Shown in pieces: positions 1 to 9,095 of a stretch of DNA of 64,000 nt. The notes under the pieces were generated by a model, which saw only the letters and a list, made by a program, of their open reading frames with translations, was not told where the DNA came from and did not search any database. Source of the stretch: Alphaproteobacteria bacterium (lineage in GTDB: Bacteria > Pseudomonadota > Alphaproteobacteria > Rhodobacterales > Rhodobacteraceae); the NCBI GenBank assembly GCA_030425925.1, contig JAUHZO010000019.1:27871-91870 (forward strand), written 5' to 3'. Position numbers and translations under genes: made by a program. How positions within the stretch are numbered: position 1 is the stretch's first letter; the number at the start of each line of letters is the position of its first letter.

Positions 1-1096
1 TGGCGTCGAGCGTGTCGGCGAGGTCGAGCCGGGCCAGCGTGTCCTCGGCATTGTCCAGCTTGCCGCGTTTCACCGCACCGTCGAGATTGGCGCGGATGGT
101 GTTGCGGCCGCGCTCCAACGCCTCGGTGGAGCGGTCGTTGAGCAGCACCGGAAAGCCTGCCAGCAGGCAGGCGGTGGCAATGCCCGCGCCCATGGTGCCT
201 GCGCCGATCACGCCGATGGAGGTGATGTCGTGCGGGGTGGCCGCGGCTTCGGGCACCTTGGCGGTGGCGCGTTCGGCAAAGAAGGCGTGGATCAGGCCGG
301 CGCGTTGCGGCGAGGCCTGGCAGGCCTCGTAGAGCGCGCGTTCGGTCTTGAGGCCCGCATCCAGCGGCAGGCTGGCGGCCTCGACCGCGTCGACGCATTT
401 CAGCGGCGAGAAGAGATGCGGCTGGCGGGCGCGGATGCGGGTGCGGGCGGCGTCGAGCGCGCCCGGGTCGGGCGTGACCGACAGATCGCCCGTGCGGCGG
501 GTGGGCAGGGTGCCGGCCAGGATGGCATGGGCGGCGGCGCGGGCGGCGGCTTCGGGCATGTCCTCTGTGGCCTCTGCGTCGATCAGGCCGGCGGCGCGTG
601 CTTCGTGCAGGGGGATCTGGCGGCCGGTGGTGATGGCCTCGACGGCAAAGGCGACCCCGGCAAGGCGCGGCATGCGCTGGGTGCCGCCGGCACCGGGGAG
701 GATGCCCAGAAGCACTTCGGGCAGGCCGACCCTGGCCCCGGGCAGGGCGAGACGGGCGTGGCAGCCCATGGCGATTTCCAGCCCGCCGCCCAGCGTGGTG
801 CCGTGCAGGATGCAGGCGATGGGGGTCGGGCAGGACTCGAGCCGGTTGCAGACTTCGGGCAACCAGGGGTCCTGCGGCGGTTTGCCGAACTCGCGAATGT
901 CGGCCCCGGCGACAAAGGTGCGGCCTGCCGCGTAAAGGGCGGCGGCGCGGATCCCCGGGGTCTGGGCCAGCCAGTCGACGGCGGCGGCCAGCCCCTCGCG
1001 CACGCTGATCCCCGCGGCATTGACCGGCGGGTTGTCGATGCGGATGAGCGCGATCTCGCCCTCGGTTGTCAGATCGACGGTGTCGCTGAGTTGCAT
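1..1096 (-). CDS. FadB/FadJ-like enoyl-CoA hydratase/3-hydroxyacyl-CoA dehydrogenase, 5' part
   Basis: Bifunctional beta-oxidation enzyme that hydrates 2-enoyl-CoA and oxidises the 3-hydroxyacyl-CoA with NAD. The 365 visible codons cover the crotonase domain (about residues 1-190). Its oxyanion-hole segments are FVAGADIREFG (61-71) and HGTTLGGG (98-105), and the two glutamates expected for hydratase activity are Glu107 and Glu127 (GLPE). The dehydrogenase domain begins near residue 292 with the dinucleotide-binding GVIGAGTMGAG. The 3' half lies beyond the left edge, so the gene is partial. The ATG at 1096 follows an AGGAG-type ribosome site. Family members run about 700 residues, so roughly half is missing. 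Substrate chain length cannot be read from this piece. Confidence 0.93.
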   Translation of the reverse strand, partial: MQLSDTVDLTTEGEIALIRIDNPPVNAAGISVREGLAAAVDWLAQTPGIRAAALYAAGRTFVAGADIREFGKPPQDPWLPEVCNRLESCPTPIACILHGTTLGGGLEIAMGCHARLALPGARVGLPEVLLGILPGAGGTQRMPRLAGVAFAVEAITTGRQIPLHEARAAGLIDAEATEDMPEAAARAAAHAILAGTLPTRRTGDLSVTPDPGALDAARTRIRARQPHLFSPLKCVDAVEAASLPLDAGLKTERALYEACQASPQRAGLIHAFFAERATAKVPEAAATPHDITSIGVIGAGTMGAGIATACLLAGFPVLLNDRSTEALERGRNTIRANLDGAVKRGKLDNAEDTLARLDLADTLDA

Positions 1097-1228
1097 GGCG
1101 TCCCTCTCCTTGTCTGGCGCGACGGTAGCGGTGTGGCGCGGGGGCGTCAAAGGGGATGGCCCCGGCTGCGTCACGCCTTTGCGCGCCGCCCCGGAGGGCA
1201 TGCGGCGTCTCGCGCGCGGCGACCGGGT

Positions 1229-1660
1229 TCAGCGCTGGAGTTGTGCGAACAGTTTGCGCACAGGCTCGGGGATCGGAGTGGGGCGGCTGTCTGCCCCCAC
1301 CAGCACCTGGGCAAAGATGCCTTCGGCGCAGGCGGCGGGATCGTCGTTGCGAAACAGGCCCACCTCGAACCGCAGCGACGAGGTGCCCAGATGGCCGATC
1401 CGCAGCCCGGCATGGATCAGATCGGGGAAGCCGGCCTCGGCATGGTAGCGGATACCGGTTTCCACCACCAGAAAGCGCAAGGCCTCGGGGCCGCGGATCG
1501 GTATGCCCTGCTCCAACTGCCAGAGCGACACGGCGGTGTCGATCAGCGAGAGGTAAGTGGCGTTGTTCATGTGGCCGTATTCGTCATTGTCCATCCAGCG
1601 CGTGGGCAGGGGACGAAAGGCGCGGTACTCGGCGCGGCTGCCGGGCGGCGTGCGGGCCAT
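1229..1660 (-). CDS. Acyl-CoA thioesterase, 4-hydroxybenzoyl-CoA thioesterase (hotdog) family
   Basis: A 143-residue single hotdog-fold protein predicted to hydrolyse an acyl-CoA thioester. The family signature is at residues 21-37: a D-x-D-x3-H-M-N-N-x2-Y pattern with Asp24/Asp26 and His30. Its ATG shares one base with the stop codon of the upstream TIGR02186 gene (TGATG), which implies translational coupling and sets the start at 1660. It is the last gene of a three-gene unit (TauE-type permease, TIGR02186, thioesterase) running toward the FadB-like gene. The physiological acyl group is unknown. Confidence 0.88.
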   Translation of the reverse strand: MARTPPGSRAEYRAFRPLPTRWMDNDEYGHMNNATYLSLIDTAVSLWQLEQGIPIRGPEALRFLVVETGIRYHAEAGFPDLIHAGLRIGHLGTSSLRFEVGLFRNDDPAACAEGIFAQVLVGADSRPTPIPEPVRKLFAQLQR

Positions 1661-2415
1661 CAGCCGGACCTGAGCACGCGGAAGGCGGCCGAGGCCCCCC
1701 AGCCGGCGGCGATGGCGATGGCCAGCGACATCATGCCGTAGACCAGGGGCCGTTCGCGCGACAGCGTGTAGAGCCAGCGTTCCAGCCCCACCTTGCGCAC
1801 GTCGATCACCGTTTCGAACTCCGACACCACTTGCCCGCCGCGGGTCAGGAAGATGCGGGTGGCATAGGCGCCTTCGGTAAGGTTCGCGGGCATGGCGATG
1901 CGGGTGTCGAACAATGTCTGTTCGCGCAGGCGCACGGCACCCTCGTGCAGCTGGTACAACCCGTTGCGCTGCCGGATGCGGATCACGGCATCGGTGAAGT
2001 TCTGCGCATCCGTCACCTCCATCGGCGCGCCGACGGAGCGGATGGCGCGGGGGATCGAGATCCGGTGGCGCAGGTCTTCGGTGTCCGAAAGCGCCTCGGC
2101 CCAGGGGGCCGAGGTGGCGATGGCGTAGAAGGACGGGGCGGCATCGACCTCGACCGCGTCGGTGTTGATCCAGATGCCGAAGCGGCGCGCCTTGCGGCGC
2201 ACTGTCAGCGGCTGGTCCGGCCCGGCCACCGTGAGGATGACCTGCAGCGGCGTGTCTGCGGGGATCGGTTCCTGCCGCTTGACCGCGCCAAAGATCAGGA
2301 TTTCGGACCCGTCGAAGTTGGTCGAGATCGACACGCTGTCCTGGCTGAGGCCCAGGACAACCTCTTCGGCCTGCGCGGGCAGCGCCAGCAGCAGAAGAAG
2401 CGCCAGCCACTGCAT
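1660..2415 (-). CDS. TIGR02186 family exported protein
   Basis: 251 residues with a signal peptide (hydrophobic residues 3-15 ending at AQA) and one C-terminal transmembrane segment (about 226-245, after the RPLVYGMMSLA stretch), so the bulk should lie in the periplasm anchored to the inner membrane. It matches my recollection of TIGR02186, a conserved family of unknown function seen mainly in alphaproteobacteria beside TauE/SafE permeases. Start and stop overlap both neighbours by one base (TGATG at 2415 and at 1660), which supports this start and joint expression. The partner role with the permease is inferred from position only. Confidence 0.85.
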   Translation of the reverse strand: MQWLALLLLLALPAQAEEVVLGLSQDSVSISTNFDGSEILIFGAVKRQEPIPADTPLQVILTVAGPDQPLTVRRKARRFGIWINTDAVEVDAAPSFYAIATSAPWAEALSDTEDLRHRISIPRAIRSVGAPMEVTDAQNFTDAVIRIRQRNGLYQLHEGAVRLREQTLFDTRIAMPANLTEGAYATRIFLTRGGQVVSEFETVIDVRKVGLERWLYTLSRERPLVYGMMSLAIAIAAGWGASAAFRVLRSG

Positions 2416-3326
2416 CAGTGGCCCCCGGTGCCGATGGCATAAAGCTCGGCCGGTTGCAGCAGCAGGTCCAGCGCCAGCTTGCCGCAGACCACAAGCACCA
2501 GCCCGGCCAGCAGGATGCGCAATTGTTCGGCCTTGAGCCGGGCACCGATCACGGTTCCGACCTGCGCGCCGATCACGCCGCCCACCAGCAGCAGCACCGC
2601 CAGCACCACGTCGACGGTAAAGTTCGTGGTGGCGTGCAGCAGCGTGGTGAAGGCGGTGACGAAGATGATCTGGAACAGCGAGGTGCCCACCACCACCTTG
2701 GTGGGCATGCCCAGCAGGTAGATCATCGCGGGCACCATGATGAACCCGCCGCCCACGCCCATGATCGCCGCCAGCACGCCCACGGCGACACCCACGAGGA
2801 TCGGCGGGATCACCGAGATGTAGAGGCCCGAGGTGCGGAACCGCATCTTGAACGGCAGCTTGTGGATCAGCCCGTGCTTGCGGCGCTGCGGTGGCGCGCC
2901 GCGCTTGGCCTTGCGCAGGGCGTTCACGCTTTCGATGAACATCAGCCCGCCCACCACGCCCAGGAACACGACGTAGCACAGCCGCACCAGCAGATCGACC
3001 TGGCCGAGGCTCTTGAGATAGTTGAAGATCACCACGCCCAGCGCCGCGCCGATCAGACCGCCGATCAGCAGCACCACACCCATGCGCAGATCCACCGTCT
3101 TGCGCCTGAGATGCGCCAGCACGCCGGAAAAGGACGATGCGACGATCTGGTTCGCCTCGGTCGCCACGGCGACGGCGGGGGGGATGCCGATGAAGAACAG
3201 CAGCGGCGTCATCAGGAAACCGCCGCCCACGCCGAACATGCCGGACAGCACACCTACCATGCCGCCGAGCCCGAGAAGGAGAAAGGCGTTTACGGAAACC
3301 TCGGCGATGGGGAGGTAGACCTGCAT
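2415..3326 (-). CDS. TauE/SafE family membrane permease
   Basis: 303-residue polytopic membrane protein of the TauE/SafE (DUF81) family, which exports sulfite or organosulfur anions in characterised cases. It shows the family's internal duplication: a glycine-rich GMVGVLSGMFGVGGGFLMTP near the N-terminus is echoed by GVLAAIMGVGGGFIMVPA in the second half, with alternating hydrophobic helices throughout. A longer reading from 3401 exists, but the Met at 3326 begins the usual N-terminus (MQVYLPIAEVSVNAF) and is preferred. It heads the three-gene unit with the TIGR02186 protein and thioesterase. Substrate is not determined by sequence. Confidence 0.88.
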   Translation of the reverse strand: MQVYLPIAEVSVNAFLLLGLGGMVGVLSGMFGVGGGFLMTPLLFFIGIPPAVAVATEANQIVASSFSGVLAHLRRKTVDLRMGVVLLIGGLIGAALGVVIFNYLKSLGQVDLLVRLCYVVFLGVVGGLMFIESVNALRKAKRGAPPQRRKHGLIHKLPFKMRFRTSGLYISVIPPILVGVAVGVLAAIMGVGGGFIMVPAMIYLLGMPTKVVVGTSLFQIIFVTAFTTLLHATTNFTVDVVLAVLLLVGGVIGAQVGTVIGARLKAEQLRILLAGLVLVVCGKLALDLLLQPAELYAIGTGGH

Positions 3327-3378
3327 GGTCCTTGTTAGACCCAACGCCGTGGATTTTGCAAGCGCAGCACGGGGGGTG

Positions 3379-5064
3379 TCAGACGAAAACCACCTCGTCA
3401 AGAATGGTGGCCAGGGCGGCGACGTTGTTGAACGTCACGCTTTGCCCTATGCCGAAATCGAGCACGAGGTTGCCGTCCGCATTGGTGCCGGCAAAAGCGG
3501 CCAGATCGCCGAGTTGCGGGGTGGTCATCATCAGCAGGTCGGCGTCTATTTCGATGCGGTCGATCCCGTCGGAGAAATCGATCACCGTGTCGGCCCCGCC
3601 GCCGGCCTCGAACACGAATGTGTCGATGCCGATACCACCGCGCAGGACGTCGTCTCCGGCCCCGCCGTCCAGCCTGTCGGCCCCGGCATTGCCCTGCAGG
3701 ATGTCGTCGCCCGCGCCGCCCTGCAGATCGTCCGCCCCGGTGCCGCCCAGCAGCGTGTCGGTGCCGTCGCCGCCCTGCAGCGTGTCGTTGTTGATGCCGC
3801 CATCCAGCAGATCGTCTTCGGTGCCGCCGTTCAGCAGGTCTGCCCCGGCATTGCCTTCGAGCGTGTCATTGCCCGACCCGCCCTCCAGTGTGTCGCTGCC
3901 GTTCTGGCCGGACAGCGAGTCGTCGCCCGAGCCGCCCCGCAGGGTGTCGAGCCCCAGACCGCCGGTCAGGATGTCGTTGCCCGACCCGCCCCACAATTCG
4001 TCAAAGCCGTTGTTCCCGGCGATCGTGTCGTCGTCGGCCCCGCCAAAGACGGTGTCGAAACCGTCCTGAGCAACGATCGAATCGTTGCCGTCCCCGCCGT
4101 CGATCAGATCCCAGCCGACGCCACCCAGGATCACATCGTCACCGGCATCGCCATCCAGCGCATCGCCCCCCGCCCGCCCGATCAGCATGTCATGGCCATC
4201 GCCGCCATTCAGTTGGTCGCCATCGCCAGACCCGGTGAGGGTGTCATCGCCGCCGTCGCCGAAGAGACCCCCGGTCAGAAAACCGGCCCGCAAGTCGTCG
4301 GCAAAAGCGCTGCCGATCAGCCGCTCCACGTCGATAAGCACGGTGCGGTTGGCCCCCGAGGTCAGCACCCCGCTATTGCCGTTATAGCTGATCGCGCCGC
4401 TGCCGATAAACCGCCCGTCCGCCGTGTCACCGCCCGAGCCGCCATCAATGGTGTCCTGCCCGGGCGAAAGGCGAATGAAATCGTGCAGATCGCCCGCGCT
4501 GACGCTGTCATCGGTGACGTAGGTGTTGATGACGTCGATATTGTCCGACCCGGAATAGACCAGACCGTCTGATCCGTTCGGATCGACAATCAGGTCCATC
4601 AGCGGGCGACCGTTCAGCAGGGTGACGTCCAGCGGCTGGGTGAAGTCTGGGTTCGGGCGCTGGAAGCCGATTTCGTCGGCGACCTCGGCCACCGCGTCCA
4701 TGAACTCTGCAGCTGTGACACCGGACCGTAGGCAGATGCTTCCGACGGTTGTAAGTGGGCCGTCAAAAGGGAGATGCATAACCGTGACCTCGTCCACGGT
4801 GCCCAGCGGCGTTGGTCCCGAGAAGTCGAGCCCGCTGCCTTCGACCAGCACATAGGCAAACCCGCCGCCGGGCAGCGTGATGCCGAAGAACACGCTGTCT
4901 GGCGCGTTGTCGTCGGCGAAGGTCTCTGCGCGGGCGATGATTGCAACGATGATGCCCTCCATCGAATAGGGCCACAACGCGGCGTCGGTATCATACGGAA
5001 GATCTGCAAGCCCGTTGCCGATCTGGGTGATAGTGTCGTTGGCATTCGGGTTGATGCGGCTCAT
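3379..5064 (-). CDS. RTX (hemolysin-type calcium-binding repeat) protein
   Basis: A 561-residue acidic protein. Residues 1-255 form a non-repetitive N-terminal region I do not recognise. From about residue 265 to 500 there is a run of nonapeptide RTX repeats of the GGxGxDxxx type, for example GGAGDDVLRGGIG, which fold as calcium-bound beta rolls. The C-terminus (VIDFSDGIDRIEID onward) resembles the tail region of type I secreted RTX proteins. It has no Sec signal peptide, as expected for type I export, and no HlyB/HlyD/TolC-like genes are in the window. The ATG at 5064 is preceded by an AAAGGT ribosome site. Activity of the N-terminal part is unknown. Confidence 0.86.
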   Translation of the reverse strand: MSRINPNANDTITQIGNGLADLPYDTDAALWPYSMEGIIVAIIARAETFADDNAPDSVFFGITLPGGGFAYVLVEGSGLDFSGPTPLGTVDEVTVMHLPFDGPLTTVGSICLRSGVTAAEFMDAVAEVADEIGFQRPNPDFTQPLDVTLLNGRPLMDLIVDPNGSDGLVYSGSDNIDVINTYVTDDSVSAGDLHDFIRLSPGQDTIDGGSGGDTADGRFIGSGAISYNGNSGVLTSGANRTVLIDVERLIGSAFADDLRAGFLTGGLFGDGGDDTLTGSGDGDQLNGGDGHDMLIGRAGGDALDGDAGDDVILGGVGWDLIDGGDGNDSIVAQDGFDTVFGGADDDTIAGNNGFDELWGGSGNDILTGGLGLDTLRGGSGDDSLSGQNGSDTLEGGSGNDTLEGNAGADLLNGGTEDDLLDGGINNDTLQGGDGTDTLLGGTGADDLQGGAGDDILQGNAGADRLDGGAGDDVLRGGIGIDTFVFEAGGGADTVIDFSDGIDRIEIDADLLMMTTPQLGDLAAFAGTNADGNLVLDFGIGQSVTFNNVAALATILDEVVFV

Positions 5065-5170
5065 GCAAGATACCTTTCAGAAAAGCTGTCGCAAGGCCTG
5101 CGAGGCTCAATACATCGCGTCGCCGGTTTGGCACTTGCCCAAAAAGTAAGTTGTATGGAACGAGCCGCGT

Positions 5171-6136
5171 CTACCGCTCTTTTGCATAAGGCTCGCCCCC
5201 TGCCCGCGGCGGGATGGCCTTGCCGACAAAGCCCGCCAGGATCACCACGGTCAGGATGTAGGGCAGGGCGTCCATCACCTGCACCGGCACCACAAAGGCC
5301 CCAAGGTCGATGTTCTGGAAGCGCAGCGCCACCGCTTGCAGAAAGCCGAACAGCAGGCAGGCCATCAGCGCGTACCAGGGCCGCCACTTGGCAAAGATCA
5401 GCGCTGCCAGCGCGATATAGCCGCGGCCCGCCGTCATTTCCTTGCCGAAAAACGGCTGCAGGCCGGTCGCCAGATAGGCCCCGGCGATGCCGCAAAGCAC
5501 GCCGCAGATGCCCACCGCGACAAAGCGCAGGCGGATCACGGAAATGCCCGCCGTGTCCACCGCCTCGGGCGCTTCGCCCACCGCGCGCAGGCGCAGGCCA
5601 AAGCGGGTGCGGAACAGCACCCACCAGGTCAGGGGCACACACAGAAGCGCGATGTAGACCAGCGGCGCGTGCCCCGACAGAAGGTCGGCATAGATCGGCC
5701 CGAAGACCGGGATGTCGCGGACGGCGTCGGCAAAGGGCAGCGACCATTCCGAGAACCGCGCGCCGCCTTCCAGCGTGGGCGTCTTGCCGCCCTGCCGGTA
5801 CCAGTCCTGCGCGATCAGCACCGTCAGGCCTGACGCGAGGAAGTTCAGCGCCACGCCCGAGATCAACTGGTTGCCGCGGAAGGTGATCGAGGCCAGCCCG
5901 TGGATGGCCGACAGCCCCAGCGAGGCGGCGATGCCCGCCAGCATGCCGATCCAGACCTGCCCTGTCTCGTAGGCCACGGCGGCCGAGAAGAAGGCCGAGA
6001 TCAGCATCTTGCCTTCCAGCCCGATGTCGAAAATGCCGGCGCGTTCCGAAAACAGCCCCGCAAGGCAGGCCAGAAGCAGCGGTGTCGAGAGGCGGATGGT
6101 GCTTTCGAGCACTTGCAGGAGCGTCGTCAGATCCAT
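5171..6136 (-). CDS. ABC transporter permease, nucleoside/BMP-type (COG1079-like)
   Basis: 321-residue inner-membrane permease with about eight to ten hydrophobic helices. The N-terminal stretch LACLAGLFSERAGIFDIGLE is characteristic of the second permease of nucleoside/purine importers of the BmpA-type systems (NupQ/YufQ-like). It follows the other permease by three bases (6137-6139), so it is the last gene of an ATPase-permease-permease operon. No periplasmic binding protein of the BMP family is found nearby, so the substrate is assigned only as nucleoside-like from family resemblance. Confidence 0.88.
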   Translation of the reverse strand: MDLTTLLQVLESTIRLSTPLLLACLAGLFSERAGIFDIGLEGKMLISAFFSAAVAYETGQVWIGMLAGIAASLGLSAIHGLASITFRGNQLISGVALNFLASGLTVLIAQDWYRQGGKTPTLEGGARFSEWSLPFADAVRDIPVFGPIYADLLSGHAPLVYIALLCVPLTWWVLFRTRFGLRLRAVGEAPEAVDTAGISVIRLRFVAVGICGVLCGIAGAYLATGLQPFFGKEMTAGRGYIALAALIFAKWRPWYALMACLLFGFLQAVALRFQNIDLGAFVVPVQVMDALPYILTVVILAGFVGKAIPPRAGGEPYAKER

Positions 6137-6139
6137 GGC

Positions 6140-7234
6140 TCAACCCTCTTTCCGGCGCAGGCCAAGGAACAGGCGCTCCAGCGGCCAGCGCACCACATTG
6201 TCGAGCGCGCCGGTGAACAGGATCACCAGCGCCTGGATCACCGTGATCAGTTCGCGCGGGATCGACGTCCAGAAGGCCAGCTCGGCCCCGCCCTGGTAGA
6301 GAAAGCCGAACAGCAGCGCTGCCAGCAGCACGCCCACAGGGTGCGACCGGCCCATCAGCGCCACGGCGATCCCGATGAAGCCCGCCCCTTCGGAGGCGTT
6401 CAGCACCAGCCGCTCGGCCTCGCCCATCGTGGCGTTCAGCGCCATCATGCCCGACAGCCCGCCCGAGATCAGCATCGCGATCACCGTGATCCGGACGGGC
6501 GAGATGCCGGCATACAGGGCTGCGGTTTCCGAATGGCCAAAGGCCCGGATCTCGTAGCCCAGCCGGGTGCGCCAGATCAGCACCCAGACCGCGAGGCAGG
6601 CCAGAACCGCCAGGAAGAAGGTGACATTGGCGGGGGCACCGCGGAACAGCGGATTGCCCTCGGAGGCGAACATGTCGAAGAAGGTGGGCAGATGGGTGCC
6701 TTCGGGGAACGAGGCCGAGGCGGGCTCCATCGCGCCGCGCGGGCGCAGCAGGTTCACCAGGACATAGTTCAGCACCGCGGCGGCGATGAAGTTGAACATG
6801 ATCGTGGTGATCACGATATGGCTGCCGCGCCGGGCCTGCAGCCAGGCCGGGATCAGCGCCCAGGCCGCTCCGAACAGGGCAGCGCCCAGGCTGGCGGCCA
6901 CCAGCGCCAGCGTCCAGTGCGGCCAGGGCAGCATCAGGCAGACCAGTGCCACGCCCAGCCCGCCGATCTGGGCCTGGCCTTCACCACCGATGTTGAACAT
7001 GCGGGCGTGGAAGGCGACGGCCACGGCAAGACCGGTGAAGGTGAAGTTGGTGGCGTAGTAGAGCGTATAGCCCCAGCCGGTGGACTTCATCAGCGCGCCG
7101 TCCACCATGAGCCAGAACGCCTCTGCCGGGTTCTCGCCGATGGCCAGGATCACCAGGGCCGAGATCGCCCCGGCGATGAAGATCGAGATCAGTGGCACCA
7201 GGACCGCATCGGCCCAGCCAGGCATCTTATCCAT
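6140..7234 (-). CDS. ABC transporter permease, nucleoside/BMP-type (COG4603-like)
   Basis: 364-residue membrane protein, the first permease of a nucleoside-type importer. The family hallmark AFHARMFNIGGEGQAQIGGL lies near residues 77-96 and matches the paired permease's IFDIGLEGKML element. The long hydrophobic segments and three-base spacing to the next permease support a heterodimeric channel with the 5171-6136 product. A 113-bp gap containing three hairpins separates it from the ATPase gene upstream, unusual inside an operon whose other joint is so tight. Confidence 0.88.
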   Translation of the reverse strand: MDKMPGWADAVLVPLISIFIAGAISALVILAIGENPAEAFWLMVDGALMKSTGWGYTLYYATNFTFTGLAVAVAFHARMFNIGGEGQAQIGGLGVALVCLMLPWPHWTLALVAASLGAALFGAAWALIPAWLQARRGSHIVITTIMFNFIAAAVLNYVLVNLLRPRGAMEPASASFPEGTHLPTFFDMFASEGNPLFRGAPANVTFFLAVLACLAVWVLIWRTRLGYEIRAFGHSETAALYAGISPVRITVIAMLISGGLSGMMALNATMGEAERLVLNASEGAGFIGIAVALMGRSHPVGVLLAALLFGFLYQGGAELAFWTSIPRELITVIQALVILFTGALDNVVRWPLERLFLGLRRKEG

Positions 7235-7259
7235 CCGAACCTGCCTTTCGGGCGGAGCG

Positions 7260-7331
7260 CCCGGAATTTTCGAAAAATTCCGGGCCGGAAGCCGTCACGG
7301 CTTCCGATGCGTTTTCCTTGCAGGAAAACGC
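7260..7331. repeat. Three consecutive hairpins inside the nucleoside ABC operon
   Basis: Three perfect inverted repeats follow one another. Arm pairs are 7260-7270/7274-7284 (11 bp, 3-nt loop), 7286-7294/7298-7306 (9 bp, 3-nt loop) and 7309-7317/7323-7331 (9 bp, 5-nt loop). They occupy most of the gap between the ATPase and first permease genes. No T-run follows on either strand, so a simple intrinsic terminator is unlikely. The arrangement looks like a REP-type dispersed palindromic element or an mRNA processing/stability element. Confidence 0.8.
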
Positions 7332-7347
7332 GGCTGTGGACCTGCCG

Positions 7348-8949
7348 TTACCCATGTCTGTCAGCCTCCCGCGCTTCTTTTGCATGCAATTGCGCGTCCA
7401 CCGCCTCGATCAGCGGCGTGTCGGGCATTTCCGTCACGCCCGCCATCAGCAGCCCCAGCTCGGTCTGGTTGGTCTGGTCGGGCAGGCGTTCGCCCATGAT
7501 CCGGCCGTCGAACATCACCGCGATCCGGTCCGAGAGCGACAGGATCTCGTCCAGTTCCACCGACACCAGCAGCACCGCCGCGCCGGCATCGCGCAGCTCG
7601 ACGATGCGCTGGTGGATGAACTCGATCGCGCCGATATCCACGCCGCGTGTGGGCTGGCCCACCAGCAGCAGCGCCGGGGCGCGCTCGATCTCGCGGGCCA
7701 GCACGATCTTCTGCTGGTTCCCGCCCGAGAAATTCCGCGCCGCCAGGTTCGGGTTCGGCGGGCGCACGTCAAAGCGTTGCATCTTGGCCGCGGCCTCGGT
7801 CTTGATCGCCGCGTTCCGCATCAGGATGCCGTTCTGCAAATCCGGGTCCAGGTGGTAGCCGAAGACGGTGTTCTCCCACGCCGTATAGGGCATGATCAGC
7901 CCTTCGTGCTGGCGGTCTTCGGGCACATGGGCGATGCCGCGGGCGCGGCGGCTCTGCCCGTCGCTGTGCTTGCCGGTCAGGTCGATCTCTTCGCCGTTCA
8001 TGCGCACGGTGCCGGTGGCGCCGATCATGCCGCCCAGCACCTCCAGCAGTTCCGACTGCCCGTTGCCCGACACGCCGGCCACTCCCAGGATCTCGCCGGC
8101 CTGGACCCTGAGCGAGATGCCCTTGAGCCGCTCGACCCCGCCGGGATCGACATGGCGCAGGTTCTCGATCTCGAGCACCGCGCCCGCCGGTTGCGCCGGG
8201 GTCTTGTCGACGCGCAAGAGCACCTTGCGCCCCACCATCAGTTCGGCCAGCTGTTCCGGCGAGGTCTCGGCAGTCCGGACCGTCGCCGTCATCTCGCCCC
8301 GGCGCATCACGCTGACCGTGTCGGTGATGTCCATGATCTCGCGCAGCTTGTGGGTGATCAGGATGATCGTCTTGCCCTCATCCCGAAGCCCGCGCAGGAT
8401 CCGGAACAGGTGATCGGCCTCGGCGGGTGTCAGCACGCCGGTGGGTTCGTCAAGGATCAGGATGTCGGCCTCGCGATACAGCGCCTTGAGGATCTCCACC
8501 CGCTGCTGGTGCCCGACCGAGAGGTTTTCCACCAGCGCGTCGGGATCGACCGACAGTTCGTATTCCGCCGCCAGTTGCCTGAGCACGCCGCGCGCCTTGG
8601 CCAGCGAAGGCCGCAGCAGCGCCCCGTCCTCGGCCCCGAGGATGACGTTTTCCAGCACGGTGAAGTTCTGCACCAGCTTGAAATGCTGGAACACCATGCC
8701 GATGCCCGCGGCGATCGCCGCCTGGCTGTCGGGGATCTCGGTCCTTGTGCCGTTGATCCAGATCTCGCCCGCATCCGCCTTGTAGAAGCCGTAGAGGATC
8801 GACATCAGCGTCGACTTGCCCGCGCCGTTTTCGCCGATGATGCCATGGATCGTGCCGGGCATTACCCGGATGGCGATGTCCTTGTTCGCCTGCACGGGGC
8901 CAAAGGCCTTGGATATGCCCTTGAGTTCGATGGCCGGGGCGTCCGCCAT
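7348..8949 (-). CDS. ABC transporter ATP-binding protein, nucleoside/sugar type with two ABC domains
   Basis: 533-residue cytoplasmic ATPase with tandem ABC domains, as in the RbsA/COG3845 class. Domain 1 has an intact Walker A (GENGAGKST, residues 39-47), signature LSVGHQQR and Walker B LILDEPTGVL. Domain 2 has a degenerate P-loop (GVSGNGQSE, Lys replaced by Gln) but a good signature FSGGNQQK; this asymmetry is normal in the class. It is the first gene of the operon with the two permeases at 6140-7234 and 5171-6136. Upstream lies a 146-bp divergent interval shared with an AraC-type regulator. No substrate-binding gene is adjacent. Confidence 0.92.
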   Translation of the reverse strand: MADAPAIELKGISKAFGPVQANKDIAIRVMPGTIHGIIGENGAGKSTLMSILYGFYKADAGEIWINGTRTEIPDSQAAIAAGIGMVFQHFKLVQNFTVLENVILGAEDGALLRPSLAKARGVLRQLAAEYELSVDPDALVENLSVGHQQRVEILKALYREADILILDEPTGVLTPAEADHLFRILRGLRDEGKTIILITHKLREIMDITDTVSVMRRGEMTATVRTAETSPEQLAELMVGRKVLLRVDKTPAQPAGAVLEIENLRHVDPGGVERLKGISLRVQAGEILGVAGVSGNGQSELLEVLGGMIGATGTVRMNGEEIDLTGKHSDGQSRRARGIAHVPEDRQHEGLIMPYTAWENTVFGYHLDPDLQNGILMRNAAIKTEAAAKMQRFDVRPPNPNLAARNFSGGNQQKIVLAREIERAPALLLVGQPTRGVDIGAIEFIHQRIVELRDAGAAVLLVSVELDEILSLSDRIAVMFDGRIMGERLPDQTNQTELGLLMAGVTEMPDTPLIEAVDAQLHAKEAREADRHG

Positions 8950-9095
8950 GTCGCCGTCCTTTGTCTGCGTCCCCGACAGTATTTGCAGAGCCGGCGGCGG
9001 TTGAACAGGGGGAACCGCAGCCCGATCCGTCTCCGGCTTGGCCCGGGAGTGCGTTTCGCGCTAGGCAGGGCAGGCAGGGCAGGGCGGCAGCACGG

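Noticed and set aside
7663..7700. Possible loss of function of the nucleoside ATPase because the second P-loop lacks its Lys
   Set aside because: The degenerate second ATP site is the normal state in this two-domain family.
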